A DNA stretch of 64,000 bases from Streptomyces sp. SJL17-4 (GTDB taxonomy: Bacteria > Actinomycetota > Actinomycetes > Streptomycetales > Streptomycetaceae): contig NZ_CP104578.1 in the NCBI RefSeq assembly GCF_036826855.1, forward strand, positions 2,976,001 through 3,040,000, given 5' to 3'. Both the position numbers and the translations under genes were made by a program. The notes beneath the pieces are model-generated. The model was not told the origin of the DNA and ran no database searches. It saw only the letters and a program-made list of their open reading frames with translations. Of this stretch, positions 1 through 10,428 are shown in pieces (the stretch's first letter is position 1; each line of letters starts with the position of its first letter).

Positions 1-31
1 CGTGGGGCCGCCCCTTCCCGCGCGCGTGGGA

Positions 32-847
32 TCACCCCTCCCGCAGTCGGTCGTAGGCGAGGCCGAACGCGCCGTGGGCGACGAGCAGCGCCCCGGCCGT
101 CGCCCAGCCACCGCTGCGCCGGCCGAGGCCCCACACCAGCAGCGGCACCCCCGCCGCGAGCTGCGCCCCGCCCAGGACGCGCGCCTTGGGGCCGCGCAGG
201 TACGGGCCGAGGGGGCCGCCCTCCACCACGTCGAGCTCGGCGCGTACGGCATCCCTCCAGCCCGACCATTCGAGCTGCTCGGCGCCCTGGGCCAGGGCCA
301 CGGAGCGGAGCCGGTCGGCGCTCTCGCCGGGGAGGAGACCGGTCGGCAGGGCGAGCCCGACGCGGCCGAGGACGGCGACGACGCCGAGGAGCCGGGTGTG
401 GGCGTCGGCGTCCGGATCGGGGACGGTGAGCGGTTCCAGGGCCTGGAGGTCCAGGACGGGATCGAGCGCGAGCCGGGCGGCGAAGGTGCGCATGGCCTCG
501 TCCTCGCCGACGGGGGTGCCGTCCGCGAGCCAGGTGTAGCCGACCGTGCGGCGGAAGCCGGCGGCGAGCGTGAGACCGGCCCGGTCGCGGTCCCACCAGA
601 GCGCGACGACGGGCCAGCCGGCGGCCGAGACGGCGAGGGCGGTGGCCCAGCCGGTGACGACCTGCTCGACGGACTCCCCGGCGTGGAGCCAGGGCTTCCC
701 CTCCGGTACGAGCACGCTCCAGTCGTCGCCCGCGGGGGCGAGCAGGAGGTGCTCGCGGAGCAGCTGGGCGGGGGGCCGGACCGCCGGGGGATCGGCACGG
801 CAGAGGAGCAGCGCCCCGACGGGATTCGGTCCGGATGTCGCGTTCAT
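32..847 (-). CDS. hypothetical protein, 271 aa
   Basis: I do not recognise a family. The 271-residue product has an even mix of residues with no signal peptide. Its last third contains small hydrophobic stretches (around LAAGVPLLVWGLG and GALLVAHGAFGLAYD) that could be one or two weak membrane segments or a buried core. A further in-frame start lies ten codons upstream; the ATG at 847 begins MNATSGPNP and is preferred because it leaves room for the divergent promoter of the DUF4097 gene. Function unknown. Confidence 0.6.
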   Translation of the reverse strand: MNATSGPNPVGALLLCRADPPAVRPPAQLLREHLLLAPAGDDWSVLVPEGKPWLHAGESVEQVVTGWATALAVSAAGWPVVALWWDRDRAGLTLAAGFRRTVGYTWLADGTPVGEDEAMRTFAARLALDPVLDLQALEPLTVPDPDADAHTRLLGVVAVLGRVGLALPTGLLPGESADRLRSVALAQGAEQLEWSGWRDAVRAELDVVEGGPLGPYLRGPKARVLGGAQLAAGVPLLVWGLGRRSGGWATAGALLVAHGAFGLAYDRLREG

Positions 848-918
848 GGACTCCACGCTAGGCCAATTTGTCCGCATGTCACGGCAATTGCCCCCACCCT
901 GTCAGGGGAGAGTCAGGG

Positions 919-946
919 TTGACTTCCCTTCGCCGCGATATATCGT
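919..946 (+). promoter_or_regulatory. candidate promoter of the DUF4097-padR operon
   Basis: TTGACT at 919-924 is a good -35 match. TATCGT at 941-946 lies 16 bases on and could be the -10. The -10 overlaps the inverted repeat at 940-967, as expected of a repressor-controlled promoter. Confidence 0.5.
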
Positions 947-967
947 GTCTATCGAGAAACACGATAT
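940..967. promoter_or_regulatory. inverted-repeat operator, probably for the PadR regulator
   Basis: ATATCGTGT at 940-948 and ACACGATAT at 959-967 form a perfect 9-base dyad with a 10-base spacer, 30 bases before the DUF4097 start and overlapping the likely -10. AT-rich dyads with ATATC/GATAT ends are typical of PadR-family operators, and a padR gene is second in this operon. Autoregulation is inferred. Confidence 0.6.
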
Positions 968-997
968 GTTGCGTTGCCGAAACGGGAGGTCAGCACC

Positions 998-1873
998 ATG
1001 ACAGAGTGGTCCGTCACCGAGCCGACGAAGCTGGCCCCTGCCGACCCCGTGACCCGCCTGCAGGTCCGCATCGTCAACGGCACGGTGAACGTGGTGGGGA
1101 CGGACGAGAGTTCCGCTCGCGTGGAGGTCTCCGAGATCGAGGGGCCGCCGCTGGTCGTGTCCCAGGACGGCACCACCCTGACCGTGGGCTACGAGGACCT
1201 CCAGTGGAAGAGCGCCCTCAAGTGGCTCGACCGCAAGGAGTTCCGGCGCCGGGCCGTCGTCTCCGTCGCCGTCCCGGCGGGCGTGGACGTCGAGGTGACC
1301 GCGGTGGGCGCCGAGGCGGTCGTCACCGGCATCACGGGGCGCACCGAGGTGCGCGGCGTCTCCGGCGACACCACCCTCCTCCGGCTCTCCGGCCCGGTCC
1401 GCGCCGAGAGCGTCTCGGGCAACCTGGAGGCCCAGTCGGTCACGGGCGCGCTCCGGATCAACTCCGTGACCGGCGACGTGACGGTGATCGAGGGCGCGGG
1501 CGCCTCCGTCCGGGCCGAGACCGTCAGCGGCGACATGGTCATCGACCTCGACCCGGCCGAGCTCGACGGGCCGCCCGCCGACATCCGGCTCTCCAGCCTC
1601 TCCGGCGAGGTCGCCATCCGCCTCCCCCACCCGGCCGACGCCCGCGTCGAGGCCAACACGACGACGGGCTCCGTGTCGAACGCCTTCGAGGATCTACGCG
1701 TCGCCGGACAGTGGGGCACCAAATCCGTCACCGGCACCCTCGGTTCGGGCCGGGGCACCCTCAAGGCGACCACCGTCTCCGGCTCCATCGCGCTGCTCCG
1801 CCGTCCCGAGTCCGACGACGACGGCGACTCCACCCCCTCCCCCGCCCCCTCCGCGACCGGAAAGGTGCTCTGA
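998..1873 (+). CDS. DUF4097 family beta-strand repeat protein
   Basis: The 291-residue product is dominated by short repeating strands of the type V-x-G-x-V-x-V (for example SVTGALRINSVTGDVTV), the hallmark of DUF4097 beta-solenoid proteins. There is no signal peptide or membrane segment, so it is probably cytoplasmic or loosely envelope-associated. The start at 998 is chosen for the GGGAGGT ribosome site at 984-990; an in-frame start eight codons upstream lacks one. It is followed one base later by a padR gene. DUF4097 proteins of actinobacteria and firmicutes are often paired with PadR regulators; the molecular role is not known. Confidence 0.85.
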   Translation: MTEWSVTEPTKLAPADPVTRLQVRIVNGTVNVVGTDESSARVEVSEIEGPPLVVSQDGTTLTVGYEDLQWKSALKWLDRKEFRRRAVVSVAVPAGVDVEVTAVGAEAVVTGITGRTEVRGVSGDTTLLRLSGPVRAESVSGNLEAQSVTGALRINSVTGDVTVIEGAGASVRAETVSGDMVIDLDPAELDGPPADIRLSSLSGEVAIRLPHPADARVEANTTTGSVSNAFEDLRVAGQWGTKSVTGTLGSGRGTLKATTVSGSIALLRRPESDDDGDSTPSPAPSATGKVL

Positions 1874-1874
1874 C

Positions 1875-2774
1875 ATGCCGCCCGTCTTCGCGCACGGCCG
1901 CCTCCGTCTCTATCTGCTCAAGCTGCTCGACGAGGCGCCACGCCACGGTTACGAGGTGATCCGCCTCCTGGAGGAGCGCTTCCAGGGCCTGTACGCACCC
2001 TCGGCGGGCACGGTCTACCCGCGGCTGGCCAAGCTGGAGGCCGAGGGCCTCGTCACCCACGCCAGCGAGGGCGGCCGCAAGGTCTACTCGATCACCGACG
2101 CCGGCCGCGCCGAGCTGGCCGGGCGCGGCGCCGAACTGGACGACCTGGAGCGGGAGATCCGAGAGTCGGTGTCGGAGCTCGCGGCGGAGATCCGTGACGA
2201 CGTGCGCGGCGCGGCCGGCCGGGTGCGCAGCGAGATGCGCGCGGCGGCGGGCCGGACCCGTGCGGCGGAGTCCTCCTCGTTCGCCGAGGCCAAGGAGGAG
2301 CTGCGCCGGGTCGGGCAGGAGTGGAAGGAGCAGGCCCGCCAGGCCCGCGCCGAGGCCAAGTCCGCCCGCCACCAGGCGAAGGAGTTCCAGCGGATCGCCC
2401 AGCAGGTGCAGGAGGAGGTCCAGGACCGCTTCTCGCGCGGCGACTGGCCCAAGGGGGTCTGGGAGGGGCTCTCGGACATCACGGCCCAGCTCGGCGGCCT
2501 CGTGGCCGGCACGACCCACCCGAAGGCCGCCGGCCAGGAGCCGCCGTTCGCGGCGGCCCCGGCCGACGAGGTGCCGGAGTGGGCGCGGGACACGGAGGGT
2601 TCGGGCGACCCGGCCCGCGACCTGGACCGGCTCCTCGACCGCTTCCGTGACGAGATCCGGGACGCGGCCCGCGACCACGGGGTGAGCGAGGAGCAACTGG
2701 CCGAGACCCGCGACCAGCTGTCGACGGCGGCGATCCGCATCACCGGCCTGCTGCGGTCCCGCCCGAGAGCCTGA
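1875..2774 (+). CDS. PadR family transcriptional regulator
   Basis: Residues 1-95 are a PadR winged helix: RLYLLKLLDEAPRHGYEVIR, then the wing region GTVYPRLAKLEAEGLV. Residues of about 75-180 are a long charged stretch rich in Glu, Arg and Ala that should form a coiled coil, so the protein (299 aa) is much longer than minimal PadR (about 110 aa). The C-terminal 60 residues form another helical segment. It starts one base after the DUF4097 stop, so the two are co-transcribed and probably translationally coupled. It likely binds the dyad at 940-967. Confidence 0.88.
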   Translation: MPPVFAHGRLRLYLLKLLDEAPRHGYEVIRLLEERFQGLYAPSAGTVYPRLAKLEAEGLVTHASEGGRKVYSITDAGRAELAGRGAELDDLEREIRESVSELAAEIRDDVRGAAGRVRSEMRAAAGRTRAAESSSFAEAKEELRRVGQEWKEQARQARAEAKSARHQAKEFQRIAQQVQEEVQDRFSRGDWPKGVWEGLSDITAQLGGLVAGTTHPKAAGQEPPFAAAPADEVPEWARDTEGSGDPARDLDRLLDRFRDEIRDAARDHGVSEEQLAETRDQLSTAAIRITGLLRSRPRA

Positions 2775-2780
2775 CCGGCC

Positions 2781-4190
2781 TCAGCGCCGGGTGACGGTCA
2801 CCGTCACCCGGGCGCCCGGGGCCGCGAGGACCAGGGCGCGGCCGGGGGTCGGGCGGAGCACCAGCGCCCCGCCCCGGGCCGTCACCCGCCAGGCGCCGGG
2901 CGGCAGGGCGAGCTCGGTGACCCGGGAGCCTCGGCGCCCGGCGGAGTCGTACGAGAGACGGTAGACCCCGGTCCCCGGGTCGTAGGCGGCGGAGCGCACC
3001 GTGCCCGCGACCGCCTCCGCGTACGGCTCGGCGGTCAGCTCCTTGTTCGTGCGGAAGGTCCCGGCTCCGTCCACCGCGCAGTAGCCGCCGCCGTAGCACC
3101 AGACGTAGCCCGCCCAGCCGGAGCCGTAGCGGCCGAGGGAGGCCATGGCCTCGCGGTAGAAGCGGTTCATGTTCGGCAGGGAGTTGTTCAGCGGGCCCCA
3201 CTCGCCCACCACCACGGGGACCTTGTACTCCTTGGGGTACTGGGTGACGGCCTGCTCATAGGTCTCGATCCAGCGGGCGGCGGGGTCGTAGTCGGCGCCG
3301 GCCTCCATGCCCGTGTTGTAGAAGTGCGGGGCGTAGACGATCTTCGGGTCGTCGATCCTCCCGAGTCCGGTGGGCACGCCCTCGCCGACGATCGGGGTCG
3401 GCTCGACGAAGACCCAGGTGGACGGGTCGACCGAACGGACCGCGTCCGCGAGCCGGTTGTACATCGGGGTGAGCTGGTCCCGTTCGATGCGCCGGGCCGC
3501 CGTCGGCAGGTCCTCGCCCTCCCGGAGCTCGCCCATCGGCTCGTTGATCAGGTCGTAGCCGAGGACGGCCGGATGGTCCTCGAAGCGGTCGGCGAGCACC
3601 CGCCACATCCGGGCCTGGGCGCGCCGCAGGTCCTCGTCCTCGTAGAGGTGGGTGAAGGCTCGCTGGACGGCGGGCTCGAAGTACTCGGAGAACCAGTCGT
3701 CCGGGTGCGGGGTGAAGGGCAGTCCGTCGGTCCTGGTCGCCCAGGCGGGTACGCCCCGGTGGCCGAAGGCGGGCCCGAAGACGTCCTGGTGGGCGTCGAT
3801 GAGGACCTTGACGTCGTGCTTCTCGGCCCAGTCCAGGATCCGTTCGATCTTCCGCAGATAGTCCTGGCTGTACTCACCGGGCCGGGGCTCCAGGTCGTCC
3901 CAGAAGACAAGGAGCCGGGCGAAGTTGAACCCCTTGGCCCGCATGTCGCGGAAGTGCCGCTCGGTGATCGCGGAGAGGGCGGCGTCACCACGGTTCGCCT
4001 TGTCCTCGACGTTCCAGCCACGCAGGGTGAGGACGCGGCCCCGTTCGTCGGTGAGGGCGGGTATCGCACCCCCGCCGGTCTCTGTGTCAGCGGGAGCAGC
4101 GGCGGCGGCAGGGGCGGTGGGGGCGATCAGTGCGGCGGCGAGGGCGCCCGCGACAAGGGCGGTTCGCCACGCGTGGGTGGTTCGCGACAA
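2781..4190 (-). CDS. secreted GH5 glycoside hydrolase, endoglycoceramidase-like
   Basis: The first 32 residues are a Sec signal peptide (basic start, hydrophobic core, AAAAAPA end). The GH5 TIM barrel follows: LRGWNVEDK near 57, the catalytic acid Glu217 in YDLINEP, PHFYN near 289 and the nucleophile Glu330 in VVGEWGP. A C-terminal beta domain (from about 385) ends the 469-residue protein. The barrel resembles actinobacterial endoglycoceramidases more than cellulases; the natural substrate (glycolipid or beta-glycan) is inferred. It is convergent with padR with only six bases between stops. Confidence 0.85.
   Translation of the reverse strand: MSRTTHAWRTALVAGALAAALIAPTAPAAAAAPADTETGGGAIPALTDERGRVLTLRGWNVEDKANRGDAALSAITERHFRDMRAKGFNFARLLVFWDDLEPRPGEYSQDYLRKIERILDWAEKHDVKVLIDAHQDVFGPAFGHRGVPAWATRTDGLPFTPHPDDWFSEYFEPAVQRAFTHLYEDEDLRRAQARMWRVLADRFEDHPAVLGYDLINEPMGELREGEDLPTAARRIERDQLTPMYNRLADAVRSVDPSTWVFVEPTPIVGEGVPTGLGRIDDPKIVYAPHFYNTGMEAGADYDPAARWIETYEQAVTQYPKEYKVPVVVGEWGPLNNSLPNMNRFYREAMASLGRYGSGWAGYVWCYGGGYCAVDGAGTFRTNKELTAEPYAEAVAGTVRSAAYDPGTGVYRLSYDSAGRRGSRVTELALPPGAWRVTARGGALVLRPTPGRALVLAAPGARVTVTVTRR
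2787..2811. terminator. hairpin at the padR / GH5 convergent ends
   Basis: CCGGGTGACGG and CCGTCACCCGG form an 11-base stem with a three-base loop. It lies inside the last codons of the GH5 gene and 13 bases after the padR stop, so it could end padR transcription. There is no T-run. Confidence 0.45.
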
Positions 4191-4280
4191 GGTAGACCTC
4201 CGGCACGAGGAAGTGAGCGTTGTTCACGTTTCACGTGCCGGAGATCCCATCAGTCCTACCGACGAGTCATCAAGAGGTCG

Positions 4281-5246
4281 TCACGAGGTCTTCAGGACGA
4301 TCTTTCCGAAGAGTTCGCCGGAAGCCATCCGCTCGAAGCCCTCCCGTGCCCGGTCCAGCGGCAGGACCTCGTCGACGACCGGCCGGACACCCGTCGCCGC
4401 GCAGAAGGACAGCAGGTCCTCCAGCTCGTCCTTGGAGCCCATGGTCGAGCCGACGACCTTCAGTTCGAGGAAGAAGATCCGGGTCAGCTCGGCGTGCGCC
4501 GGCCGGTCGCCGCTCGTGGCACCCGAGATGACGAGCGTGCCGCCGGGCCGCAGCGACTTGACGGAGTGGGACCAGGTGGCGGCGCCGACGGTCTCGATGA
4601 CCGCGTCCACCCGCTGCGGGAGTCGCGCGCCCGGCTCGAACGCCTCGACGGCGCCGAGCTCGACGGCCCGCTTGCGCTTCTCCTCGTCACGGCTGGTGGC
4701 GAAGACCCGCAGGCCGGCGGCCTTGCCGAGGGCGATCGCGGCGGTGGCGACACCGCCGCCCGCGCCCTGTACGAGCACCGAGTCCCCGGGCCGTACACCG
4801 GCGTTGGTGAAGAGCATGCGGTACGCGGTCAACCAGGCGGTGGGCAGACAGGCGGCCTCCTCGAAGGAGAGCTCCTTCGGCTTGGGCAGCACGTTCCAGC
4901 GGGGCACGGTCACCCGCTCGGCGAAGGTGCCCTGGTAGCGCTCGGTGAGGATGGACCGGGGCTCGTCGGGGCCGACCCCGTGGCCGGTCTGGCCGATCAC
5001 GGAGTGCAGGACGACCTCGTTGCCGTCCTCGTCGATCCCGGCGGCGTCGCAGCCCAGGATCATCGGCAGCTTCTCCTCGGGCAGCCCGACCCCGCGCAGC
5101 GACCACAGGTCGTGGTGGTTGAGCGAGGCGGCCTTGACGGTGACGGTGGTCCACCCCGGCCGCACCTCGGGTTCGGGACGTTCACCCAATTCGAGGCCGT
5201 TCAGGGGCTGGTCGCGGTCGATTCGGGCAGCGTAGGCAGCGAACAT
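4281..5246 (-). CDS. zinc-binding-type alcohol dehydrogenase / quinone oxidoreductase
   Basis: The 321-residue medium-chain dehydrogenase/reductase has the GroES-like N-terminal domain (VKAASLNHHDLWSLRG) and the Rossmann nucleotide loop VQGAGGGVATAAIALGKAAG. The Cys/His catalytic zinc ligands of true alcohol dehydrogenases are not evident, which suggests a quinone-oxidoreductase or enoyl-reductase subtype using NADPH. The start at 5246 (MFAAYAARIDRD) was chosen over a longer open frame because the family normally begins there. Physiological substrate unknown. Confidence 0.8.
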   Translation of the reverse strand: MFAAYAARIDRDQPLNGLELGERPEPEVRPGWTTVTVKAASLNHHDLWSLRGVGLPEEKLPMILGCDAAGIDEDGNEVVLHSVIGQTGHGVGPDEPRSILTERYQGTFAERVTVPRWNVLPKPKELSFEEAACLPTAWLTAYRMLFTNAGVRPGDSVLVQGAGGGVATAAIALGKAAGLRVFATSRDEEKRKRAVELGAVEAFEPGARLPQRVDAVIETVGAATWSHSVKSLRPGGTLVISGATSGDRPAHAELTRIFFLELKVVGSTMGSKDELEDLLSFCAATGVRPVVDEVLPLDRAREGFERMASGELFGKIVLKTS

Positions 5247-5333
5247 GGCCCCGACCCTAGGCGCCCGCGACCGGACCACGGAACCACACACCTGTGTGAC
5301 GCGTGTCCCTCCCCCGCCGGTACGGTGCCGGGC

Positions 5334-5756
5334 ATGGCAGACATACACGGGTTCGCGGACGAGAACGCCGACATCTGGGAGAAGCACAGCGGGGGTTCGG
5401 GCCACCTCGGCCAGGAGTGGGGTGCGGCGGACGTCGGCCTGGCCGCCGAGTTCGCGGCGGCGCTGCCCACGGCCGCCCGCCAGATCCTCGACTACCTCGT
5501 CGAGCGGCCGGGGCAGCGCGTGCACTGCACGGAGCTGTTCGAGCGGGCGCTCGCCCGGACCGACGGGGCGAACCCGGCGAGCGCCGTGGCGGGCGTGATC
5601 GCCGGGATGCGGGATGCGTACGACGCGAGTGGCCGCCGCTACCCGTTCTCCTGGTGGGCGGCGCCGGAGGGCGGGACCGGCGCCGACTACGCGGTGAAGC
5701 CCTCGGTCGCGGCCCTGTTCCTCGCCGCCCGGCACCGCTCCGCGCCCGGCTCCTGA
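5334..5756 (+). CDS. small hypothetical protein with winged-helix-like region
   Basis: The 140-residue product contains a segment (about 45-85, AARQILDYLVERPGQRVHCTEL) that reads like a winged helix. It continues into SAVAGVIAGMRDAYDASGRR and a tryptophan-rich FSWWAAP stretch. It may belong to a Streptomyces domain of unknown function (DUF6416-like; I am unsure). It is divergent from the dehydrogenase gene at 5246 and ends just before a strong terminator. No function can be assigned. Confidence 0.7.
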   Translation: MADIHGFADENADIWEKHSGGSGHLGQEWGAADVGLAAEFAAALPTAARQILDYLVERPGQRVHCTELFERALARTDGANPASAVAGVIAGMRDAYDASGRRYPFSWWAAPEGGTGADYAVKPSVAALFLAARHRSAPGS

Positions 5757-5827
5757 CCGACCCGGGAACTCCGCGCTTGGACTCGCACACAAACGAATAC
5801 CCGGACGCGTACACGATCTCGTACACG

Positions 5828-5863
5828 AAAGGGCCCCGTCCTGGGATCAGGACGGGGCCCTTT
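5828..5863. terminator. bidirectional rho-independent-type terminator
   Basis: A perfect 16-base stem (AAAGGGCCCCGTCCTG and its complement) closes on a GGAT loop, with A and T tracts at the outer ends. It lies between the convergent ends of the 5334 gene and the malic enzyme gene and should serve both. Confidence 0.9.
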
Positions 5864-5879
5864 CGGGGTGAGCGGCGTG

Positions 5880-7091
<1,212 letters not shown>

Positions 7092-7627
7092 TGGGTTGAC
7101 CCCTTAAGTCTGCTTCATTTGAGGGTTGGCCGCTCCTGGTGTGGAGCGGTGGGCGGGTCCCGCGGCCGCCGTGTCTGGTAGCCGCGCGGGCGCGCCGCAC
7201 AACGCGCCCTGAGCCCCGGATGAGGGGTGTAAGGATCCTTCTTACCGGACGGACGGCACCGCAGACGAGTCCATATCCGCTCGGTGACGCGACTCATACC
7301 GAGCGCATGCGGACACGGACGGAGGACGACACGTCACCCCATGTCCATATAGGTGCTTCAAGCACCCGATTGGCGGCCTTCGTGTCGTCCGAATGGCGAG
7401 ATCAACAGGAAATTCTTCGGTGGCGTGGAAGGCATCCAGCAGAAGATCCGGCCCGGATGTACCGGCCTGTTGGCATTCGAGGGTCACCCGTTATCCGATT
7501 TTGACATCCGTGGCCGTCGGTTTGAGGCGGTCCGAATGGCAAGATGCCGTAATCACACGAGGTCACGACACTCGAAGAGACGTACGTGACCACTGGCAAC
7601 TCCCTCACACGCCGGAGGAACCCGATC
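7092..7627. other. 536-base intergenic region between malic enzyme and ABC operon
   Basis: No convincing gene. It holds AAGGATCCTT within GTAAG/CTTAC arms at 7229-7245; a 16-base direct repeat GTCCGAATGGCRAGAT at 7387-7402 and 7530-7545 (15 of 16 identical); TTGACA at 7501-7506; and the dyad GGTCACG (7561-7567) / CGTGACC (7585-7591) just before the lipoprotein gene. This region probably carries the promoter and operators of the ABC operon. Confidence 0.5.
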
Positions 7628-8590
7628 ATGACCGCACGCTCCACGCGCCGCACGACCGCCAAGACCCGCACCTCCCGTCTTGCCGCGGTCGCCGCCACCG
7701 CGGTCGTCGGCTCCGTGCTGCTGACCGCCTGTGGCGACCAGACGGAGGGCGGCTCCGCCACCCCGACGAAGGACGGCGGCTCCGCCAACGCCGCCCCGCT
7801 CTTCTCGAAGCTCCCCGCCGACATCCAGAAGGCCGGTGTCATCAAGGTCGGCACCGACGCCTCGTACGCCCCGATGGAGTTCACCGAGGGCGGCAAGATC
7901 GTCGGCGTCGACCCCGACATCGCCGCGGCCCTGGGCAAGCAGCTCGGCGTCAAGTTCGAGTTCACCTCGGGCACCTTCGACGGTCTGATCACCTCGATCT
8001 ACACCGGCCGCCAGGACGTGATCATGTCCTCGATGACGGACAACAAGAAGCGTCAGGAGGGCCTGGACGACGCCGGCAAGAAGATCGGCAAGGGCATCGA
8101 CTTCGTCGACTACTTCAGCTCCGGCGTCTCCCTCCTGGTCAAGAAGGGCAACCCGCAGGGCATCAACTCGCTCGACGACCTCTGCGGCAAGACCGTGGCC
8201 GTCCAGCGCGGCACGATCTACGAGGACACCTTCAAGGCCCAGGCCACGAAGTGCGGCGCCAACAAGCTGACGATCCAGGCCTTCGACAGCGACGCCGAGG
8301 CGCAGACCCGCGTCAAGGCCGGCGGCGCCGTGGCCGACCTCAACGACTACCCGGTGGCCGCGTACATCGCGAAGACCTCGGGCGGCGGCAACGACTTCGA
8401 GGTCGTCGGCAACCAGAGCGACGTCGGCCTCTTCGGCATCGGCGTCTCGAAGGACAACCCGCAGCTGCGCGACGCCATCAAGGAAGCGCTCGACGCGATC
8501 ATCAAGGACGGCACCTACGCCGATGCCCTGAAGAAGTGGGACGTCTCGGACAGCGCCGTCAAGGCGGCCACCGTCAACGCCGGCAAGTGA
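7628..8590 (+). CDS. amino acid ABC transporter substrate-binding lipoprotein
   Basis: The 320-residue protein begins with a basic, twin-arginine-containing leader and a lipobox ending at Cys35 (VLLTAC), so it is lipid-anchored outside the membrane. The body is a family-3 solute-binding fold: VIKVGTDASYAPMEF, VDPDIAAALGKQLGV, and CGKTVAVQRGTIYED. It captures a polar amino acid for the permease and ATPase that follow. The ATG at 7628 has GGAGGAA at 7614-7620; an in-frame start 14 codons upstream lacks a ribosome site. The exact ligand is not deducible. Confidence 0.92.
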   Translation: MTARSTRRTTAKTRTSRLAAVAATAVVGSVLLTACGDQTEGGSATPTKDGGSANAAPLFSKLPADIQKAGVIKVGTDASYAPMEFTEGGKIVGVDPDIAAALGKQLGVKFEFTSGTFDGLITSIYTGRQDVIMSSMTDNKKRQEGLDDAGKKIGKGIDFVDYFSSGVSLLVKKGNPQGINSLDDLCGKTVAVQRGTIYEDTFKAQATKCGANKLTIQAFDSDAEAQTRVKAGGAVADLNDYPVAAYIAKTSGGGNDFEVVGNQSDVGLFGIGVSKDNPQLRDAIKEALDAIIKDGTYADALKKWDVSDSAVKAATVNAGK

Positions 8591-8645
8591 CCTTCCCCGC
8601 CACCGCCGGCAACTGACCTCCCCGCTCCACTGAAGGGCAGTCGTC

Positions 8646-9596
8646 ATGACTGACAAGATCTCCAAGGACCCGGCCGCCGCTCCGGCCGGGCCCGGCGCCT
8701 CGGGTTCCCCGTACGAGGCGATCAAGGCCATCCCCGTGCGGCACTACGGGCGCTGGATCAGCGCCGTCGTGGTCGTCGTGCTGCTCGGATGGCTCGTCTA
8801 CGCCTTCTCCCAGGGCAACATCATCTGGGACACGGTGTGGGACAAGCTGTTCGACCCGTCGATCCTCGACGGCCTGGCGAACACGATCATCATCAGCGTC
8901 GCCTCGATGGCCCTGGGCCTCGTCCTCGGCGTGGTCTTCGCCGTGATGCGACTCTCGAAGAACCCGGTGACCGGCGCCGTCGCCTGGCTCTACATCTGGT
9001 TCTTCCGCGGCACCCCGGTCTACGTGCAGCTGCTCGTCTGGTTCAACCTGTCGCTGATCTTCGAGTACATCAACCTCGGGCCGATCTACAAGAACGAGAC
9101 CGTCGACGTCATGACGCCGTTCATGGTCGCCCTCCTCGGCCTCGGCCTCAACGAGGGCGCCTACATGGCGGAGATCGTCCGCGCGGGCATCCAGTCCGTC
9201 GACGAGGGACAGACCGAAGCCGCGCACGCGCTCGGCATGTCCCAGACCAAGACCATGGGCCGGGTCGTCCTCCCGCAGGCCATGCGGGTCATCGTGCCGC
9301 CGACGGGCAACGAGTTCATCAACATGCTGAAGACCTCGTCCCTCGTCTCGGCGGTGCAGTACACGGAACTCCTGCGGGCCTCGTCGAACATCGGAAGCAC
9401 GGCCGGCGCCGTGATGGAGATGCTCTTCGTCGCCTCCATCTGGTACCTGGCGCTGACCAGCGTGTTCAGCGTCGGCCAGTACTACCTGGAGCGCCGCTTC
9501 GCCCGCGGTTCGACGCGTAACCTGCCGCCCACCCCCTGGCAGCGGGTCAAGACGAACCTCACCACGTTCAAGCGTTCCCCGGAGGCATCGGCATGA
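8646..9596 (+). CDS. amino acid ABC transporter permease
   Basis: This 316-residue inner-membrane protein has a long cytoplasmic N-terminus, a first membrane span near 40-60 and a HisM/GlnP-type permease core. The family EAA loop is clear: [33 protein letters not shown] sequence spanning about residues 190-215. The C-terminal tail [15 protein letters not shown] is cytoplasmic. It lies between the binding protein and ATPase genes and overlaps the latter by four bases (ATGA), indicating coupling. Confidence 0.93.
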   Translation: MTDKISKDPAAAPAGPGASGSPYEAIKAIPVRHYGRWISAVVVVVLLGWLVYAFSQGNIIWDTVWDKLFDPSILDGLANTIIISVASMALGLVLGVVFAVMRLSKNPVTGAVAWLYIWFFRGTPVYVQLLVWFNLSLIFEYINLGPIYKNETVDVMTPFMVALLGLGLNEGAYMAEIVRAGIQSVDEGQTEAAHALGMSQTKTMGRVVLPQAMRVIVPPTGNEFINMLKTSSLVSAVQYTELLRASSNIGSTAGAVMEMLFVASIWYLALTSVFSVGQYYLERRFARGSTRNLPPTPWQRVKTNLTTFKRSPEASA

Positions 9597-10360
9597 CCGG
9601 TCAGCCCATGGTCAAGGCGGAGGGCGTCCACAAGTCCTACGGCGCGGCCCACATCCTCCGCGGCATCGATCTGGAGGTCCAGAACGGAGAGGTCTTCTGC
9701 CTGGTCGGCCCCTCCGGCTCCGGCAAGTCGACCTTCCTGCGCTGCATCAACCACCTGGAGCGGGTCGACGGCGGCCGGCTCTCGGTCGACGGCCAGCTGG
9801 TCGGCTACCGGGAGAAGAACGGCAAGCTCTACGAGCTGAAGGACAGCGAGGTCGCGGTCCAGCGCCGTGACATCGGCATGGTCTTCCAGCGCTTCAACCT
9901 CTTCCCCCACATGACGGCCCTGGCCAACGTCATGGAAGCCCCCATCCAGGTCAAGGGCGAGTCGAAGGCGGTGGCACGCGAGCGTGCCGAGCGCCTGCTC
10001 GACCGGGTCGGCCTGCGGGACAAGATGGGCAACTACCCGTCCCAGCTCTCCGGCGGCCAGCAGCAGCGTGTCGCCATCGCCCGCGCGCTGGCGATGGAAC
10101 CCAAGCTGATGCTCTTCGACGAGCCCACCTCGGCGCTCGACCCGGAGCTCGTCGGCGACGTCCTCGACGTCATGCGGGACCTCGCCGAATCGGGCATGAC
10201 GATGATCGTCGTCACCCACGAGATGGGCTTCGCCCGCGAGGTCGGCGACTCCCTCGTCTTCATGGACGGCGGCGTGGTCGTCGAGTCGGGCAACCCGCGC
10301 GACGTCCTGGGCAACCCGCAGCACGACCGAACGAAGGCGTTCCTGTCGAAGGTGCTGTAG
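9593..10360 (+). CDS. amino acid ABC transporter ATP-binding protein
   Basis: The 255-residue ATPase shows Walker [10 protein letters not shown] at 39-47, a Q-loop in FQRFNLFPH, the signature [15 protein letters not shown], Walker [13 protein letters not shown] and the switch His in VVTHEMGFA. The length and motifs match the GlnQ/HisP group that drives polar amino acid import. It is the last gene of a three-gene operon ended by a hairpin at 10376-10410. Confidence 0.95.
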   Translation: MTGQPMVKAEGVHKSYGAAHILRGIDLEVQNGEVFCLVGPSGSGKSTFLRCINHLERVDGGRLSVDGQLVGYREKNGKLYELKDSEVAVQRRDIGMVFQRFNLFPHMTALANVMEAPIQVKGESKAVARERAERLLDRVGLRDKMGNYPSQLSGGQQQRVAIARALAMEPKLMLFDEPTSALDPELVGDVLDVMRDLAESGMTMIVVTHEMGFAREVGDSLVFMDGGVVVESGNPRDVLGNPQHDRTKAFLSKVL

Positions 10361-10375
10361 GGCGGCGGAACGACG

Positions 10376-10410
10376 AAGGGGGCGGTACGGACACCCGTAC
10401 CGCCCCCTTT
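10376..10410 (+). terminator. terminator of the amino acid ABC operon
   Basis: AAGGGGGCGGTACGG and its exact complement form a 15-base stem around ACAC and end in TTT. It lies 16 bases after the ATPase stop and could also serve the convergent methyltransferase gene. Confidence 0.88.
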
Positions 10411-10428
10411 CTCGTACCCTCCCGCGGG

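Noticed and set aside
2..922. A plus-strand open frame at the window start
   Set aside because: It mirrors the 271-aa minus-strand gene and has no ribosome site or domain.
3324..5756. A plus-strand open frame of about 810 codons
   Set aside because: Only its last 140 codons (from 5334) form a credible gene; the rest is the antisense shadow of the GH5 and dehydrogenase genes with their codon structure mirrored.
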